Shown here: positions 12,020 to 22,330 of the stretch, one piece after another | Numbering within the stretch: position 1 is the stretch's first letter | Layout of the letters: each line of letters begins with the position of its first letter | Assembly: GCA_905220665.1 (NCBI GenBank) | Contig: CAJNAR010000187.1 | Coordinates: 115,001-179,000, forward strand | Length of the DNA stretch: 64,000 nt | Source of the DNA: Albugo candida | Lineage: Eukaryota > Oomycota > Peronosporomycetes > Albuginales > Albuginaceae | Reading direction: 5' to 3' | The notes under the pieces: generated by a model | What the model was told of the DNA's origin: nothing | The model's database searches: none | The model's input: the letters and a program-made list of their open reading frames with translations, nothing else | Position numbers and translations under genes: made by a program

Positions 12020-12324
12020 GCGTATTTTTATAGTCTTTCCGACCACCTTCCCAACCTTTCCCAACTTTTTTCCAACCCAGAAGCCCGTCCTTACAAGCAT
12101 TTTGTCTATGGAAGCTTTCGACGCCAGCTTTTCCGGACTTTTCTTCTTTGGAAGCACTCGACACCATTTTATAACCGCCTTCATTCTCCAAGAAACGCAG
12201 CCGCCCACACGTACCAGCCATTCTTTCTTCAAGAGAAAAATCAGCTACACTTTCCCCCGACTTTCCATCCTCAAGAACAGCATCATGCCACCTTACCAGC
12301 CTTACCTTTCCCTGGGGCAAGAAC
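12020..12324 (+). repeat. LINE 5' UTR array, left part (copy 3)
   Basis: Pyrimidine-rich leader of copy 3 before the E1 insertion. It contains a CTTC-TTTG-GAAG inverted repeat near 12138-12149 and other diluted units. It ends with AGAAC at 12320-12324, the target duplication of E1. Confidence 0.6.
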
Positions 12325-12487
12325 TGTTAGTTTTAGGTCAAAAGAGGAAGTATACTATCAAGTTTAACAGTCTCCTACGGGCCACTGATCACGACCTCTC
12401 GAATTATGTGTCATACCTCATAGTCGTCGTTTCGGATGTCGTGTGTACTGCACACTCGGTGCTTCAACTACAGTGTACGTTTGAACA
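12325..12487 (-). repeat. E1 3' LTR
   Basis: 163 bp with TGTTAG and GAACA at its ends on the + strand. The adjacent CTCCCACTCAATG (12488-12500) reads as a purine-rich CATTGAGTGGGAG on the element strand, a polypurine tract placed exactly at the LTR border. Confidence 0.93.
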
Positions 12488-13132
12488 CTCCCACTCAATG
12501 TAGTTGCCCGCTGTCTGGATACCCATTGCATCACGAATGAAATGTATTCGTTTTGTCCCCACTGCTTTCGTCAGAATGTCCGCTAGTTGGTACTTCGTTT
12601 CCTTGTACATCACTTTTATCAACTCTGTCGTTATCTTCTCACGGATAAAGTGATAGCGGATATCTACATGCTTCGTCCGTGCGTGATATCCTGGATTCGT
12701 GGCAAGTGCAATAGCTCCTTGGTTATCTTCCCAAACAATTGTTGGATTCTTTTGTTCAAACCCCAGGTCGGAAAGCATTTCTCTTGCCCACAGTACGTCC
12801 TGTGTACACATGCTCATTGCCATGTACTCAGCTTCTGGGGTACTCAGAGCCACTGTACGTTGGTACTTCGACTTGAATGTGAATGGCCCCCAATTCAGTA
12901 GTGTTAATACACCACTCACAGACCTGCGGTCATCCAAGTTATTTCCCCAATCTGCATCATAGTATGCAGACAATTGGTTCGGAGTCCTATTGAAGATGTA
13001 GTGTATTCCGAATGTCGCCGTCGATTTTAAGTATCTTAACACTTTGATAGCTGCTTTCCAATGCTTCGATCCAGGGTTGGATGCAAACGGCCAAGTTGAC
13101 TCACAGCAAATGCCACATCCGGCCGTGTGCAC
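12488..13132 (-). pseudogene. E1 RNase H domain
   Basis: Degrades the RNA strand during reverse transcription. A 222-codon open frame (12464-13132) holds the copia-type RNase H: YYDADWG (first Asp), TPEAEYMA (Glu), WEDNQGAI (Asp) and YQLADILTKA (last Asp); all four catalytic positions are kept. Reading upstream, WKAAIKVLRYLKST is the usual segment before RNase H. The frame runs through the polypurine tract into the LTR. It is the best-preserved domain of E1, but is cut from the RT by a frame change. Confidence 0.85.
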
Positions 13133-13179
13133 GTTGCAACATACAGCAACCGCCCAATAAGTTGGCGATAGGGTGTGCG

Positions 13180-13946
13180 GTTCGTGAGTTCTTTACCTTC
13201 TTTCGTCGTCGGACTGTCCTTGTTTGAAAGTCTAGTGCCTGGATCACATGGATTCTCTACAGTACGATTATGATTCTGTTTGAATATTTCTGCGGTCGTT
13301 ATAAATATTTCTTCTATGTGATCGACATGGCTCGCTTCTCTTGGTCGAAACTTATCTCCATACCCAGGGGGTATTTTACTGGCACAAGGTCTTTACTTTG
13401 AAATCGTTGTGAAATTTGAATTTTCACTTTGCTCACGGTCTCGCTTGATTTAGCTGCTACGATCAAATCATTCACGTAAAGACACAAGTAAATCCATCCG
13501 TCACGACCCTTCTTCTTTTAGACGCATCGATCGGCACCACATGCTTCAAATTTCAGTTTTATCAATGGACTGTGAATGGTTGAGCTCCACGCATGTGCTG
13601 CTTGCTTTAGTCCATATAAAGCACGGTTCAGCTTCAAAACATATTCTTTGCCAATGTTACGTCCCTTTGGTATATCCACGTAGACTTCTTGAATTTCTGC
13701 GTTCAAATACGCTGTGTCCACATCGATTTGTTCAATGATGTATCCAATTGCACAGCACGCTGATAGGAGTATTCTAATCGAGGTAATGCTCGCGACAGCA
13801 GCATAGGTCTCGAAGAAATCGACTCCGTGATATTGTAAAAATCCCGACGCAACCAATCTCGCTTGGTAGCGCAGTGTCGGGCCTGTTTCCTTCTTGACCC
13901 CGACCCACTTAGTTCCAATGGTCTTCATTCCTGGTTTTCGTTGCAC
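13180..13946 (-). pseudogene. E1 reverse transcriptase, broken
   Basis: Open frame 13518-13946 gives GTKWVGVKKE, then QARLVASGF, and QIDVDTAYLNAEIQEVYVDIP with the first catalytic Asp of the palm, then ALYGLKQAAHAW. The second catalytic motif lies in another frame at 13467-13478 and reads YVND instead of YVDD, so the first Asp of the pair is lost. This and the frameshift mean the enzyme is dead. Confidence 0.8.
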
Positions 13947-13948
13947 AA

Positions 13949-14869
13949 TTAACCACGAGTTGTTGCGCTTTTGTGCAACGAATTCGTTGTTGATTGCTTT
14001 AGCCCACTGGTCTTTTTCATCTCCGGTGGTTGTATCTTCGTACGCTCGTGGGATGTGACTTCTACCATCAACGACGTGTCGCTATCCAATCTAGATCTCT
14101 TGGATGGAGGTTCGTTATCATCTCTGTCACGTGTCTGAACATTGTTATTGTACACGACGATGCTGTTATCAATATGGCTGTCAGCACTATCAGCCTCAAT
14201 CATCATTATGGGCTGGTGTTCAATTTGTGCAATATCGTATTCATCTCTCCCACTGGTTCTGTCGGTAAGAAGACGTCGGTTCCGTTCCATATCGGGTCTT
14301 CGAGTTATCTCTTGTTGAATGGTCATCTGGCTACCCGTTGGTTGACTGAGTGCTCCTTCTTGATGACAAAAGCAACCTTGAATTGGTCGAGGCTGGTGCA
14401 TAAGCTGTTGTGACTGATTTCAATGAGATTGGTGACAACCGGGCCAGGGACGTACACTTTCATCTTCAGGTCCAATGTCACTCATCTGTTTATCCATCTC
14501 GACGTCATTGTCTTCGTGTTCGTCTTTCATTTCAACATCTCCGTTTCCACTATTATGCATTCCATAATGCAAATCATTGTCCGCATCATCTCTGTAAGGA
14601 ATTGCTGTGGTACCATTCACTGTATCATTAAACACGTTTCCGTCGTAGATACTGTCAACTTCGCTTTCGTCAAGTGTAATCGTTCTGCTTGTCTGAACTG
14701 TGTGTGTCTCCAGATCGTAGACTTTATAGCCTTTTGTATTTGTGGCATATCCCAGTAACATGCAACGGAAGCTCTTCGCGTCAAACTTCCTGCGCTTAGT
14801 TTCGTTAACGTGAGCGTATCCGAGCGATCCAAATACCCGTACGTAATGTAGCTGCGGCTTTGTCTTGAA
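13949..14869 (-). pseudogene. E1 post-integrase linker region
   Basis: Between integrase and RT. The frame at 14420-14761 starts MLLGYATNTKGYKVYDLETH, the segment that follows the copia integrase core, then becomes acidic with many Asp and Glu. The next frame (13949-14401) is polar and low-complexity, typical of the variable linker in copia polyproteins. No catalytic residues are expected here. Confidence 0.7.
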
Positions 14870-15499
14870 TCACTTCTCGATTGGAGTCGTATCCATGGAT
14901 TGGCCGCTTGTGGTTCGATTGTTCAGGTGAGCCGCGGTATTTATCGCTTCAGCCCACCAAGTCTGTGCAACACCTTTATAGGTCATCATGCTTCTCGCTT
15001 TTTCCGTGATGGTCCTGTTCATTCGCTCTGCAAGTCCGTTTTGTTGCGGGCTGTGAGGTACTGTTGTCTGGTGAATGCTTCCATTTATCCGGAAAAATTC
15101 CTCGAACCTCTTGTTCTTGACTTCTCCTCCACTGTCCATGCGTATAGCTTTAATTCTCGTTCCGCACTGTAGTTCCATTTCTGCTTTGTACTCGATGAAC
15201 TTTGCTGTCACCTCACTTTTGGTCTTTGAGAAGTATACATTCACAAATGTGGAGAAGTCATCAATACATGACAGCATAAATCGGGATCCACCAAGAGTTT
15301 TGGTCTTCATGGGTCCCATGACATCTGAGTAAACTAATTGTAATGGTTGCGTAGTCATCGTCTTTGATCCTTGGGAAATCTTACCACTGTCATCTTTCCT
15401 TGAAGAAGTCCACTGCACAAATTTCCGACTCTGTCCGAAATAGCCCATTCTGGCATGCCATAGCTCCCACTTGCTCTCAGCATTTTTTTGATCAACCAC
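14870..15499 (-). pseudogene. E1 integrase
   Basis: Inserts the element DNA into the genome. A 210-codon open frame. It begins with the end of the pre-integrase segment (WELWHARMGY), then the DDE core: Asp in YSDVMGP, Asp in IRMDSGGEVKNKRF, Glu in HSPQQNGLAERMNRT. The DD35E-type triad is intact. WWAEAINTAAHLNNR follows as in other copia integrases. The HHCC zinc site in front is disrupted by the frame change near 15499. Confidence 0.85.
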
Positions 15500-16013
15500 T
15501 ATGGCTCGTCATGTTCCACGTTGAGTGTGTACACGTTTCCTTCGCGCTTCGCTGACACCACCAGGTCATTTCCTCTAGAAATGTCGCATTGAATTGCACC
15601 GAATCGCATGTCTAGTCCATGTCGGGCTATCTTTGGAACTGATAGTAGCCGTCTATATAGATTGGGTATGTGTAATACTCCCTTCACCGTCACCATTGTA
15701 CCACTCTTGCAACGAAATCTAATTTTCCCTCTCCCAATTGCTTGTTTGCAATACGGACTTCAATTGGATTCTCCAACGCATAATATTCGGGAAAATCTTT
15801 TATTGCCGGTGTCATATGTGACGAGGCTCCACTGTCCAACAACCAACCTTTTTTACTACCATCATGGACTGTAAATGCAATTTCATTCCCGTCCGTCGCA
15901 GGCTTTATCTTGCACTCATGTTTCTTGTGGCCCAATTTATTACATCTGTGGCACCTTCCACGAAATTGTTTTTTCTTCTTATAATCTTCATTTGTAGCTC
16001 GTTGTTGGCGCAT
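15499..16013 (-). pseudogene. E1 zinc knuckle and aspartic protease
   Basis: On the minus strand the frame 15690-16013 shows CHRCNKLGHKKHEC, a perfect CX2CX4HX4C nucleocapsid knuckle, then WLLDSGASSHMT, the active-site DSGA of the copia protease. The following frame 15499-15696 (GVLHIPNLYRRLLSVPKIA) completes the protease and leads into integrase. A frame change separates the two pieces. Confidence 0.85.
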
Positions 16014-16649
16014 TTACCGTCTTCTTCCTTGGCCGTGTCGTACTCGAAATGCACCCTCCGAGGTCTCTCGTTGCTGTTTCTTGTCGTGTTCCTTTAGCAA
16101 CTTTTCTTTTACGTCCATCAGTGTTAGTCCAACTGAATTATCCAGTACTGTGTCAAGTAGTTCGTATTCGGCAGGCAAGCTTCCTAGCGAAATAATGAGC
16201 TTCCTTCCTTCATCTATCGTTTCTCCGACTGCTTCCATGCTCAATGTGAGCTCGTCAAACCGATCTATATGGCTGGCGATATTGCTCCCCTCTTCCATGC
16301 GAAACTCATGCCGTCTTCGTGTTAGAGCTATTCTGTTCTGAAGATTGCGCTTGTTGTAACATTCCCCAAGTATATCCCATGCTTCCTTCGCTGTTCTCGC
16401 ATGACGAATCTTTGCCGGATGATCCACTTCGACTCCTTAGGCGATAATCGCGAACGCTTTCATGTCTTTGACTCTCCAATCCGCATCCGACTCTTCCTCT
16501 GACTCCATTCCTATTATATGATTGAGTAGTCCCTTTCGTGCTAGAGTCATCTTCATGTTGAATTCCCAATGGAAGTAGTTTCCGTTCCCGAGCAAGTCGT
16601 CAGGCTTCTTGATCTTGTCGCTGTTGCCACCAAAAGTTTTTGGGCTCAT
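16014..16649 (-). pseudogene. E1 gag
   Basis: Capsid region of the copia polyprotein. It starts at the ATG at 16649 (MSPKTFGG), which overlaps the primer-binding site. Two frames, 16437-16649 and 16014-16427, are separated by a TAA. Typical copia gag signatures: NYFHWEFNMKMTLARKGL, then KEAWDILGECYNKRN and a long charged helix region (HEFRMEEGSNIASHIDRFDEL), as in UBN2-type gag proteins. Confidence 0.85.
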
Positions 16650-16653
16650 AACC
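16641..16653 (-). promoter_or_regulatory. E1 primer-binding site (initiator tRNA-Met anticodon arm)
   Basis: Directly inside the 5' LTR the element strand reads GGTTATGAGCCCA. It is the complement of TGGGCTCATAACC, the anticodon stem-loop of eukaryotic initiator tRNA-Met (CAT in the loop). Drosophila copia and yeast Ty5 prime with a half tRNA at this part of the tRNA, rather than with its 3' end. The ATG inside the site is the gag start codon. Confidence 0.8.
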
Positions 16654-16816
16654 TGTTATTTTTCGGTGAAAAGAGGAAGTATATTATCAAGTTTAACTGT
16701 CTCCTACGGGCCACCAATCACGACCTCTCGATTTATGTGTCATATCTCATAGTCGTTATTTCGCATGTCGTGTGTACTGCGCACTCGGTGCTTCAACTAC
16801 AGTGTACGTTTCAACA
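16654..16816 (-). repeat. E1 5' LTR
   Basis: 163 bp with TGTTAT and CAACA at its ends on the + strand, about 91% identical to the other LTR by hand alignment. Followed by the target duplication AGAAC (16817-16821). Confidence 0.93.
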
Positions 16817-16821
16817 AGAAC

Positions 16822-17150
16822 AAGTTCAGCTTCCCTTCCTTTCCTTCCTCAAGAAGAACCAGCTCGCTTTACAAGCCTCTTCCCTTTCAATAGAAGAACA
16901 AAGCCCTCTTCTACCAGCCTTTCCTTCTTCGGGAGAAGAATCAGTCCATCTTTATCAGCATTTCCATCTTCGAGAAAGCGAAGTCTGTTTTGACTCGCCT
17001 TTCCTTCCTCGGTAGAACCAGAAGTCCGGCTTTATTAGCCTTTCCTTCTTTGGAAACAACAGAGACCCGGCTTTTTAGCCTTTCCTTCTCTGCAGCAGTC
17101 ACCTTCAGCCTGTACAAGCCGTTGCTTCTTCGGAAGCTGTAGAAGCCCAT
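16822..17150 (+). repeat. LINE 5' UTR hairpin array, right part (copy 3)
   Basis: Continuation of the copy-3 leader after E1. Repeated CCTTTCCTTC-type units include CTTC-TTCG-GGAG at 16924-16935 and GCTTC-TTCG-GAAGC at 17124-17137, both with UUCG loops; others have TTTG or CTCG loops. The unit AGCCTTTCCTTC recurs several times. Confidence 0.7.
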
Positions 17151-17154
17151 CCTT

Positions 17155-18121
17155 ATGGCTTCCACCAAACCGCAGTCTAATGTCAACACATCTTGGCGCA
17201 ACAGATTTCGTAACAATCACCCCCATAAAGTCCGATATGTCCCGAATGAAGACGTATTTCAATCCATTGAAGATGCCGTAGCATTCAATGCTTCCGCCTC
17301 AACCTTTAAAATGCTAGCACTACGGGAAGTACGCAAACCCGCATCGATCTGTGCTACAAATTCGAAATATCTATTCCGGCCCCAAGGCTAACCACAATAT
17401 TCCGCCTTGATGAGATGCTACTCTCGCAACATCTTGAAGCACAAACGGCCACTTGGTTATGGCCTTAGACTCTCATTGCTACTTTGTCATTATCAATGAC
17501 AAAGGCTTCAAGTCCCCCTATCTGGACAAAACTGTCGCTCAGAAACTTGGCGGCACTGCCGTCCAATGCATGGCAAAGCACTTTGTGGTTCAACTTTATC
17601 GTCGATTTGGTGACTGGTACTTTGTTAAGCTCAACAAAATACCCATGGGTCTACCGAATGACTCAATAGTTGACCACTTCCTCCCACTTGGTATTCCATT
17701 TTTCGTGACACCAAGCACAAAACCCGGCCTCATAGCATCCCGGGATCGGGTAGTTTGGTTCCGGTCCAAAACTGCACCGAAAAGGCTTTTTACGACAAGC
17801 CAGCAACCTTTACGGAAGATTTACTTCCCTGGCTTACCTGACCCAGTTTATGTGCACCACAAACATCGTGCATTCAACCAAGTCACCCCTCCCTCCATCA
17901 TGGCAAAGAAGACAGCGATCAAAGCCGCTAAAGGCTTCAAAACTTCGACAAACACACTTCGCCATATCGATCTCACAGCCCCGATCGCTCAAAAAAAAGT
18001 CACACCTTCTAACAACATCCCATCCTAGGTTTGCTCCACCATCAAAGACTCCTGCGACGCATGGATTCAAGTCTCGAAGGATATATCAACTGCCGTAATC
18101 GCACTCCTTCCCCAGCATCAG
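17155..18121 (+). pseudogene. LINE copy 3, N-terminal region, part 1
   Basis: Starts at ATG 17155 (MASTKPQSNVNTSWRN), after the hairpin leader. The frame keeps VRYVPNEDVFQSIEDAVA and LALREVR, shifts near 17340, and continues in 17453-18028 with QKLGGTAVQCMAKH, YRRFGDWYFVKLNKIPMGL, RDRVVWFRSKTAP and PGLPDPVYVHHKHRAFNQ, followed by a Lys/Ala-rich stretch. This 191-codon frame is the longest piece of the N-terminal region in the window and the best template for comparing the other copies. It ends at the target site of the inserted LINE at 18106-18121. Confidence 0.7.
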
Positions 18122-19179
18122 TTGAAGGAGTCTATATTACTAGAGTTAGACTAACTGACTGCTCTAGCTGCCTAGGCTATCTTAATAACATATATACATA
18201 TAAAAAAAGGTGAAAGGACTTTGAGAGATGATAATATGTCTTCTCGTTGATAATCCCGAAGCGCAGTAGCCTCAGCACCCTTAATACGAGACTGTGTCCA
18301 GCTTGTAAATGCTGTAAAGTTGTAAAGTTGTAAAAATGGTCCAAAAGTACCGTGGTTTGCAAATTGGTGTGCGCCACACTACGGTGAGCATAACCAGCCA
18401 ACTAGGACTAGGATCTGAGTTGCACTTGCATTTTGACTTGTTTTTGCCGTGGCCGCAGTAATGATCTTCGGCTTCTGAAAAATCCACCAAATGATCCTTG
18501 CGTTGCGAGTTGATCCAGCATCTTAGCAAGCCGACTGCGTTCGTCTTGGTCGTAACACTGTCTTCGAAAGTACCGAACGTGCGCACTAAACGTGGTGTAG
18601 ATCACGGAAAGTGCTGGAACTGTCGGAGTTGCTGATCGATGATCGAATAAACGACGATTCCGATCTGTCCAGACGAAGTGCAGTGTCACCGCTTGCAATG
18701 CAAGCCATAAATCTGATATAATCTTTAAATATTCTTTCCAATCCGACCGTACTGTTGGGACAATTGCACGTGCAATATGCGTCCAACGTGGTCGAGAGGA
18801 GAAAAACTGATCCCAACCAGGGAGTAACTCCCTCCATAATTGTGCCGTGTGATCGCACTCTAGAAAGAGATGTTGATCGGATTCCACTGCCCCACACGAA
18901 GGCTGCGTGCTCAAGATAATGTCGGACTGAATATCCTTCAAGAACCAGAAACGAGATCGAACTGGCAACATCCGAAAGGCTAGACGAAACTGTAAATCAT
19001 CGAAGATCGGTAATACACGTTTTCGAAGATGCCGTGATGTAGCCATAAAAGTTTGAACTCGTTCTGAATCCAGTGTTTCCGATCTCTCCCGTGATGACAA
19101 ATACGTCGACATTGGATGACTTGGTCGGTTCGGGAGGTTTCCAGACGATTGGTGAGAGTTGTGAGCGTGGAATAAATAG
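18122..19179 (-). mobile_element. 5'-truncated LINE of a second family
   Basis: A 1058-bp minus-strand insertion in LINE copy 3. It is flanked by the 16-bp direct repeat CCTTCCCCAGCATCAG (18106-18121 and 19180-19195); the long, variable-length duplication is typical of target-primed reverse transcription. Only the C-terminal part of the LINE protein and the 3' UTR were inserted. The 3' end reads ATATAGACTCCTTCAA on the element strand, with no poly(A) tail. Confidence 0.88.
18408..19179 (-). pseudogene. C-terminal zf-RVT region of the second LINE family
   Basis: One open frame on the minus strand (the frame extends by chance to 19265 into flanking DNA). It reads RKRVLPIFDDLQFRLAFRML, then SCGAVESDQHLFLEC, the zf-RVT knuckle with HLF.EC, then LWRELLPGW and HFVWTDRNRRLFDHRS. 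The order equals the C-terminus of the main LINE family, but the sequence differs clearly, so it is another lineage. Being uninterrupted for about 257 codons it is probably one of the younger insertions here. It lacks RT and endonuclease, so it is inactive. Confidence 0.82.
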
Positions 19180-20130
19180 CCTTCCCCAGCATCAGAGGAG
19201 ATTACCATACCTCCCTGTGCGGACGACAAAGACTCGTTCTTCGACATACCATTTACCACAAGCAACTATCAGCTCGCCTTCTCCCCACTTGAAGACGATG
19301 CTGGGCACGATATTATTTTCATCGTAAAGAGACACAGCGGTGTTGTCCGCAGCAACCCGTTATATCCCAATGAGCCAATCGCTCGGATGTTGGAGGAACA
19401 ATGCCTCCATAAAGCACCGATGAAATCGGTCTCGAAAAGTGCTCGGCGAAAGCACATCAAGGCGACTCAAGTCACTTTTCTGAGTCTTGGGGACCCGGAA
19501 ACTCGTCTTGCGGCTATCGCTGCGCAGCCTTTCATTATTGCCCCGGTCTTCATGACTCCCAATTTTGAAAAAAATGCCATGTTGCGCGACTAATAAATTT
19601 TGCGGGCAATCAGCTTCGCCCCGAACAATACTCATGGAGACGCCTTCAGTTTCGTTAGTCGACTTCATCATTACTATGGAGAATATATGACATTAGGGAA
19701 GGTTCGTTTTCATTCTCTTTCCCTGATGAAGAGACTCAAACACTTGCTTTAGCACTGGTAATGTTTGATCTATACCTTCGTGCCTATGGTGCGTCTATAT
19801 ATATGGTTCCCCTAAGCGTTGGGGCTTTGCTCTCACAAACTCAACCATCTTTTATCCAGCAAAGCCTCTTCTTACTATGGGATGATAGCGTACTTATGAC
19901 TTTTGCCGCATCAGAGTTAGGCTCTTCTCAGCTAACGACCGCACCAACATATGTGGTCGACATTTGTAGTCTCCTCCACTACACCTTTTCATGCTCGGGA
20001 GAACATATGGAGGAATCCAGTAACTCTTCTGGCATGGATCTCCCGGCCCTTTCCGACTGACAGTCGACTCTACCTCATCACCTTCTCCTTGCCTTTAAAC
20101 AGCCTTGGTCATTCTCGGATCTTTTACTCA
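19180..20130 (+). pseudogene. LINE copy 3, N-terminal region, part 2
   Basis: Continues copy 3 after the inserted LINE. Segments HSGVVRSNPLYPNEPIARML and EEQCLHKAPMK align with copies 1, 4 and 5, followed by LGDPETRLAAIAAQPFIIAPVF. The frame 19761-20060 (FDLYLRAYGASIYMVPLS, LFLLWDDSVLMTFAA) is the counterpart of the YLLAYGSTLYMDL and FWDDRVLM segments of copy 1. Several frame changes. Confidence 0.65.
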
Positions 20131-20900
20131 ATGTGAACGGCCTGAATCATGTTAACCCGGTTTTTATCGCAAACTTCTGCCTCAACATCAACTTGTTGCT
20201 CTTCAAGAAACCAGTTTAAGTACTTAAGACAGCCGACACAGTAATACCGATTTCATTAACACCGTGGACTCAGGCGCGAAGACGTTTTACTTTTCTTTGG
20301 ACAGTCCTCATGGCGTGGGCCGCAATGGAGTGGCCTTGGTTCTACCATCAAATCATCCCTTTGGAGCCTTACTCAGCATTACTTTGCAAATAAATTCCAC
20401 GCACCAATCACAGCCCCTACCTTTTGATCGATACCTCTTTGAACCGACAACGAAATGGATTCATGTGATTTGTGCACCAGCAGAATTCGCGGCAAGGAAT
20501 TCCTTCTTCGCTTCTCTTCCCAGCAATATTCCAGACGGTATTCAACACACTGTCTCCGTGGACTTCAACATCCCCTTTGATCCTATTTTGAATTCCTGCA
20601 CAAGTTCTACGCATACATCGACTTCCACGGCATTGCAACAGGGGGCTTTACACTCAGGCCTTGTCGATGCTTGGAGATCAACCTACCCAACATTCCAGGA
20701 ATTTACCGGACCAAGGCGCCGTAATCGCATCACCTACTGCTTCATGTCTTCCAATCTTTTTACACCACCCCGTTCCTATCAAACATGACCTTACTACCCA
20801 ATACTATCTCGTGGATCACTTTCCTGTCATTTTCCGATTACAACATGCTTCCTACCCAGCTTGTTCGCGCCTTCCCTGGAATTTCCCTACTTGGCTATTA
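20131..20900 (+). pseudogene. LINE copy 3, AP-endonuclease-like domain
   Basis: Starts at VNGLNHVNPVF. The frame 20264-20788 continues through GVGRNGVALVLPSNHPFGA, TKWIHVICAP, a VDFNIPFDPI segment (normally GDFN) and GLVDAWRSTYP, then RRRNRITYCFMSS as the RIDY-type motif. The order matches copies 1, 2 and 5. The nuclease is not functional: the frame breaks before and after, and GD of the GDFN strand is changed to VD. Confidence 0.68.
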
Positions 20901-22330
20901 AAATTCCCTTTAGTCCATGAAGCTTTGAAAACTCCTCTTCTCGACCTTACGAACCGAGTACGATTTGTAGAAGAAGACAACCCAGGCGCATTGTTTTATG
21001 AACACACGCGTTCCGAACTTGGCATCAATTCCGAGCCATTAAAACTCACAAGCAGCACCAACTTACCCGTCTCCGCAGTGCCTACCAGACTGCCGCTCAA
21101 CTTGCCACTCAGGTAGAGAAGCTTCTTCTTCCTATCGAACTTAACGAGGGAGAAACCCGCCGAAAAACGGTTGGTTCCTGGCATCACTTCGACCATATCA
21201 TTCGACACAGTGAGAAAGCCACCAAATCTTTCCTTCGACAGCCTACTCCTGTATTACGCCAAGTTTGCATCCCATCAACACAACATAACGATGGATCTCA
21301 CGCTACAACAGATAAAATGGCTTCATATCAGCCTGGTTATTGGGCACAGCTTTTTCAATCGCTTTCCACAGAATACTCTTCCAAAATGCGTTATCGCAAA
21401 CATGACCCCATAGAGCTAAGCTCTCTCCTTCAACATACGACACAAACACATACCGAACAAGATAGAGCATACCTCGATGCATCATTTACGGCCAGCGAAT
21501 TTTACTGGGCAATCAAGACATGACTACGGAACAAAACTCCCGGATATGATTGCCTTCCAGTTGGATATTATCAACTTTCCATATCAACTTGGGCACAAGT
21601 CTTTGAGTTAATTTACTCCGCACAGTTTATGATAGGACGAATGACCAAGTTCCAACGCCACGCCACTGTTACTCTTCTCTATAAGAAGGGTGACAGAAGC
21701 CTTCCCAGCAACTACCGCCCTATCACTCTACTCAATCATGACGCAAAGCTCAGTCCCAAGATTCTCACTAATCGCCTTAGCAAAATCCTACCAAAGCTAC
21801 TCCACACCGATCAAAGTGGCTTTGTTCAGGGCCGATTAATTCGCCATACACTAGTGCGGTTTCAAGACATCCAACAACTTTGCCAGCAACGGTTCCCTCA
21901 TGCTGGTGCTATATTACTAGACTTCGCCAAGGCTTTTGACAGTGTGTTGTGGCCGGCACTTCACACTATCTTAACCCATTATGACTTTGGAGCTAATTTT
22001 CGCTCATGGATCAAGACATTTTATCAAGATAAATTGATCGCTGTCATGGTCAATGGCAGTGCAAGCAAGTTTTTTCTACTCGGAAGCGGGGTTCGCCAAG
22101 GTGATCCCCTTTCACCTTCACTCTTTGTGCTCTTCCTGGAACCCTTCATGAAATTATCTCCACGCATCAACAGGACACCCTGGCATCCCGGTACAACGGT
22201 CATCAGCAGCTCACCACCCTACAGCATTTGCAGACGATTGCAACGGTTTCCTCAATCAATTTATGGCCTCGGCTAAGCATTACCCACAAGCTACTGGACT
22301 CCAATTCAATGAATCCAAAACTATTTGGTT
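20901..22330 (+). pseudogene. LINE copy 3, reverse transcriptase
   Basis: Linker to about 21315, then frames 21317-21523 and 21629-22276. They contain YWAQLFQSLSTEYSSK, FYWAIKT followed by an in-frame TGA (copy 1 has Ser), PGYDCLPVGYYQL, SNYRPITLLNHDAKLSPK, QSGFVQGRLIRHTLVRFQD, ILLDFAKAFDSVLWP (first catalytic Asp, with the complete AFDS), VRQGDPLSPSLFVLF, and SICRRLQRF in the shifted frame at the FADD position. The 215-codon frame is the best example of the RT palm in this family. Confidence 0.82.

Larger units (their letters stand above)
12325..16816 (-). mobile_element. Ty1/copia retrotransposon E1, complete with LTRs
   Basis: A 4492-bp element on the minus strand. LTRs of 163 bp each (12325-12487 and 16654-16816) start TG and end CA; by hand alignment they differ at about 14 positions. 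AGAAC stands on both sides (12320-12324 and 16817-16821), a clean 5-bp target duplication inside the 5' UTR of LINE copy 3. Internal order read on the minus strand: gag, zinc knuckle, protease, integrase, RT, RNase H, the copia order. The single polyprotein is broken into about nine frames by stops and shifts. Confidence 0.95.

Noticed and set aside
18408..19265. Taking the whole 285-codon minus frame as one protein
   Set aside because: Positions 19180-19265 lie outside the inserted LINE (beyond the target duplication), so the first 28 or so residues are chance translation of flanking DNA.
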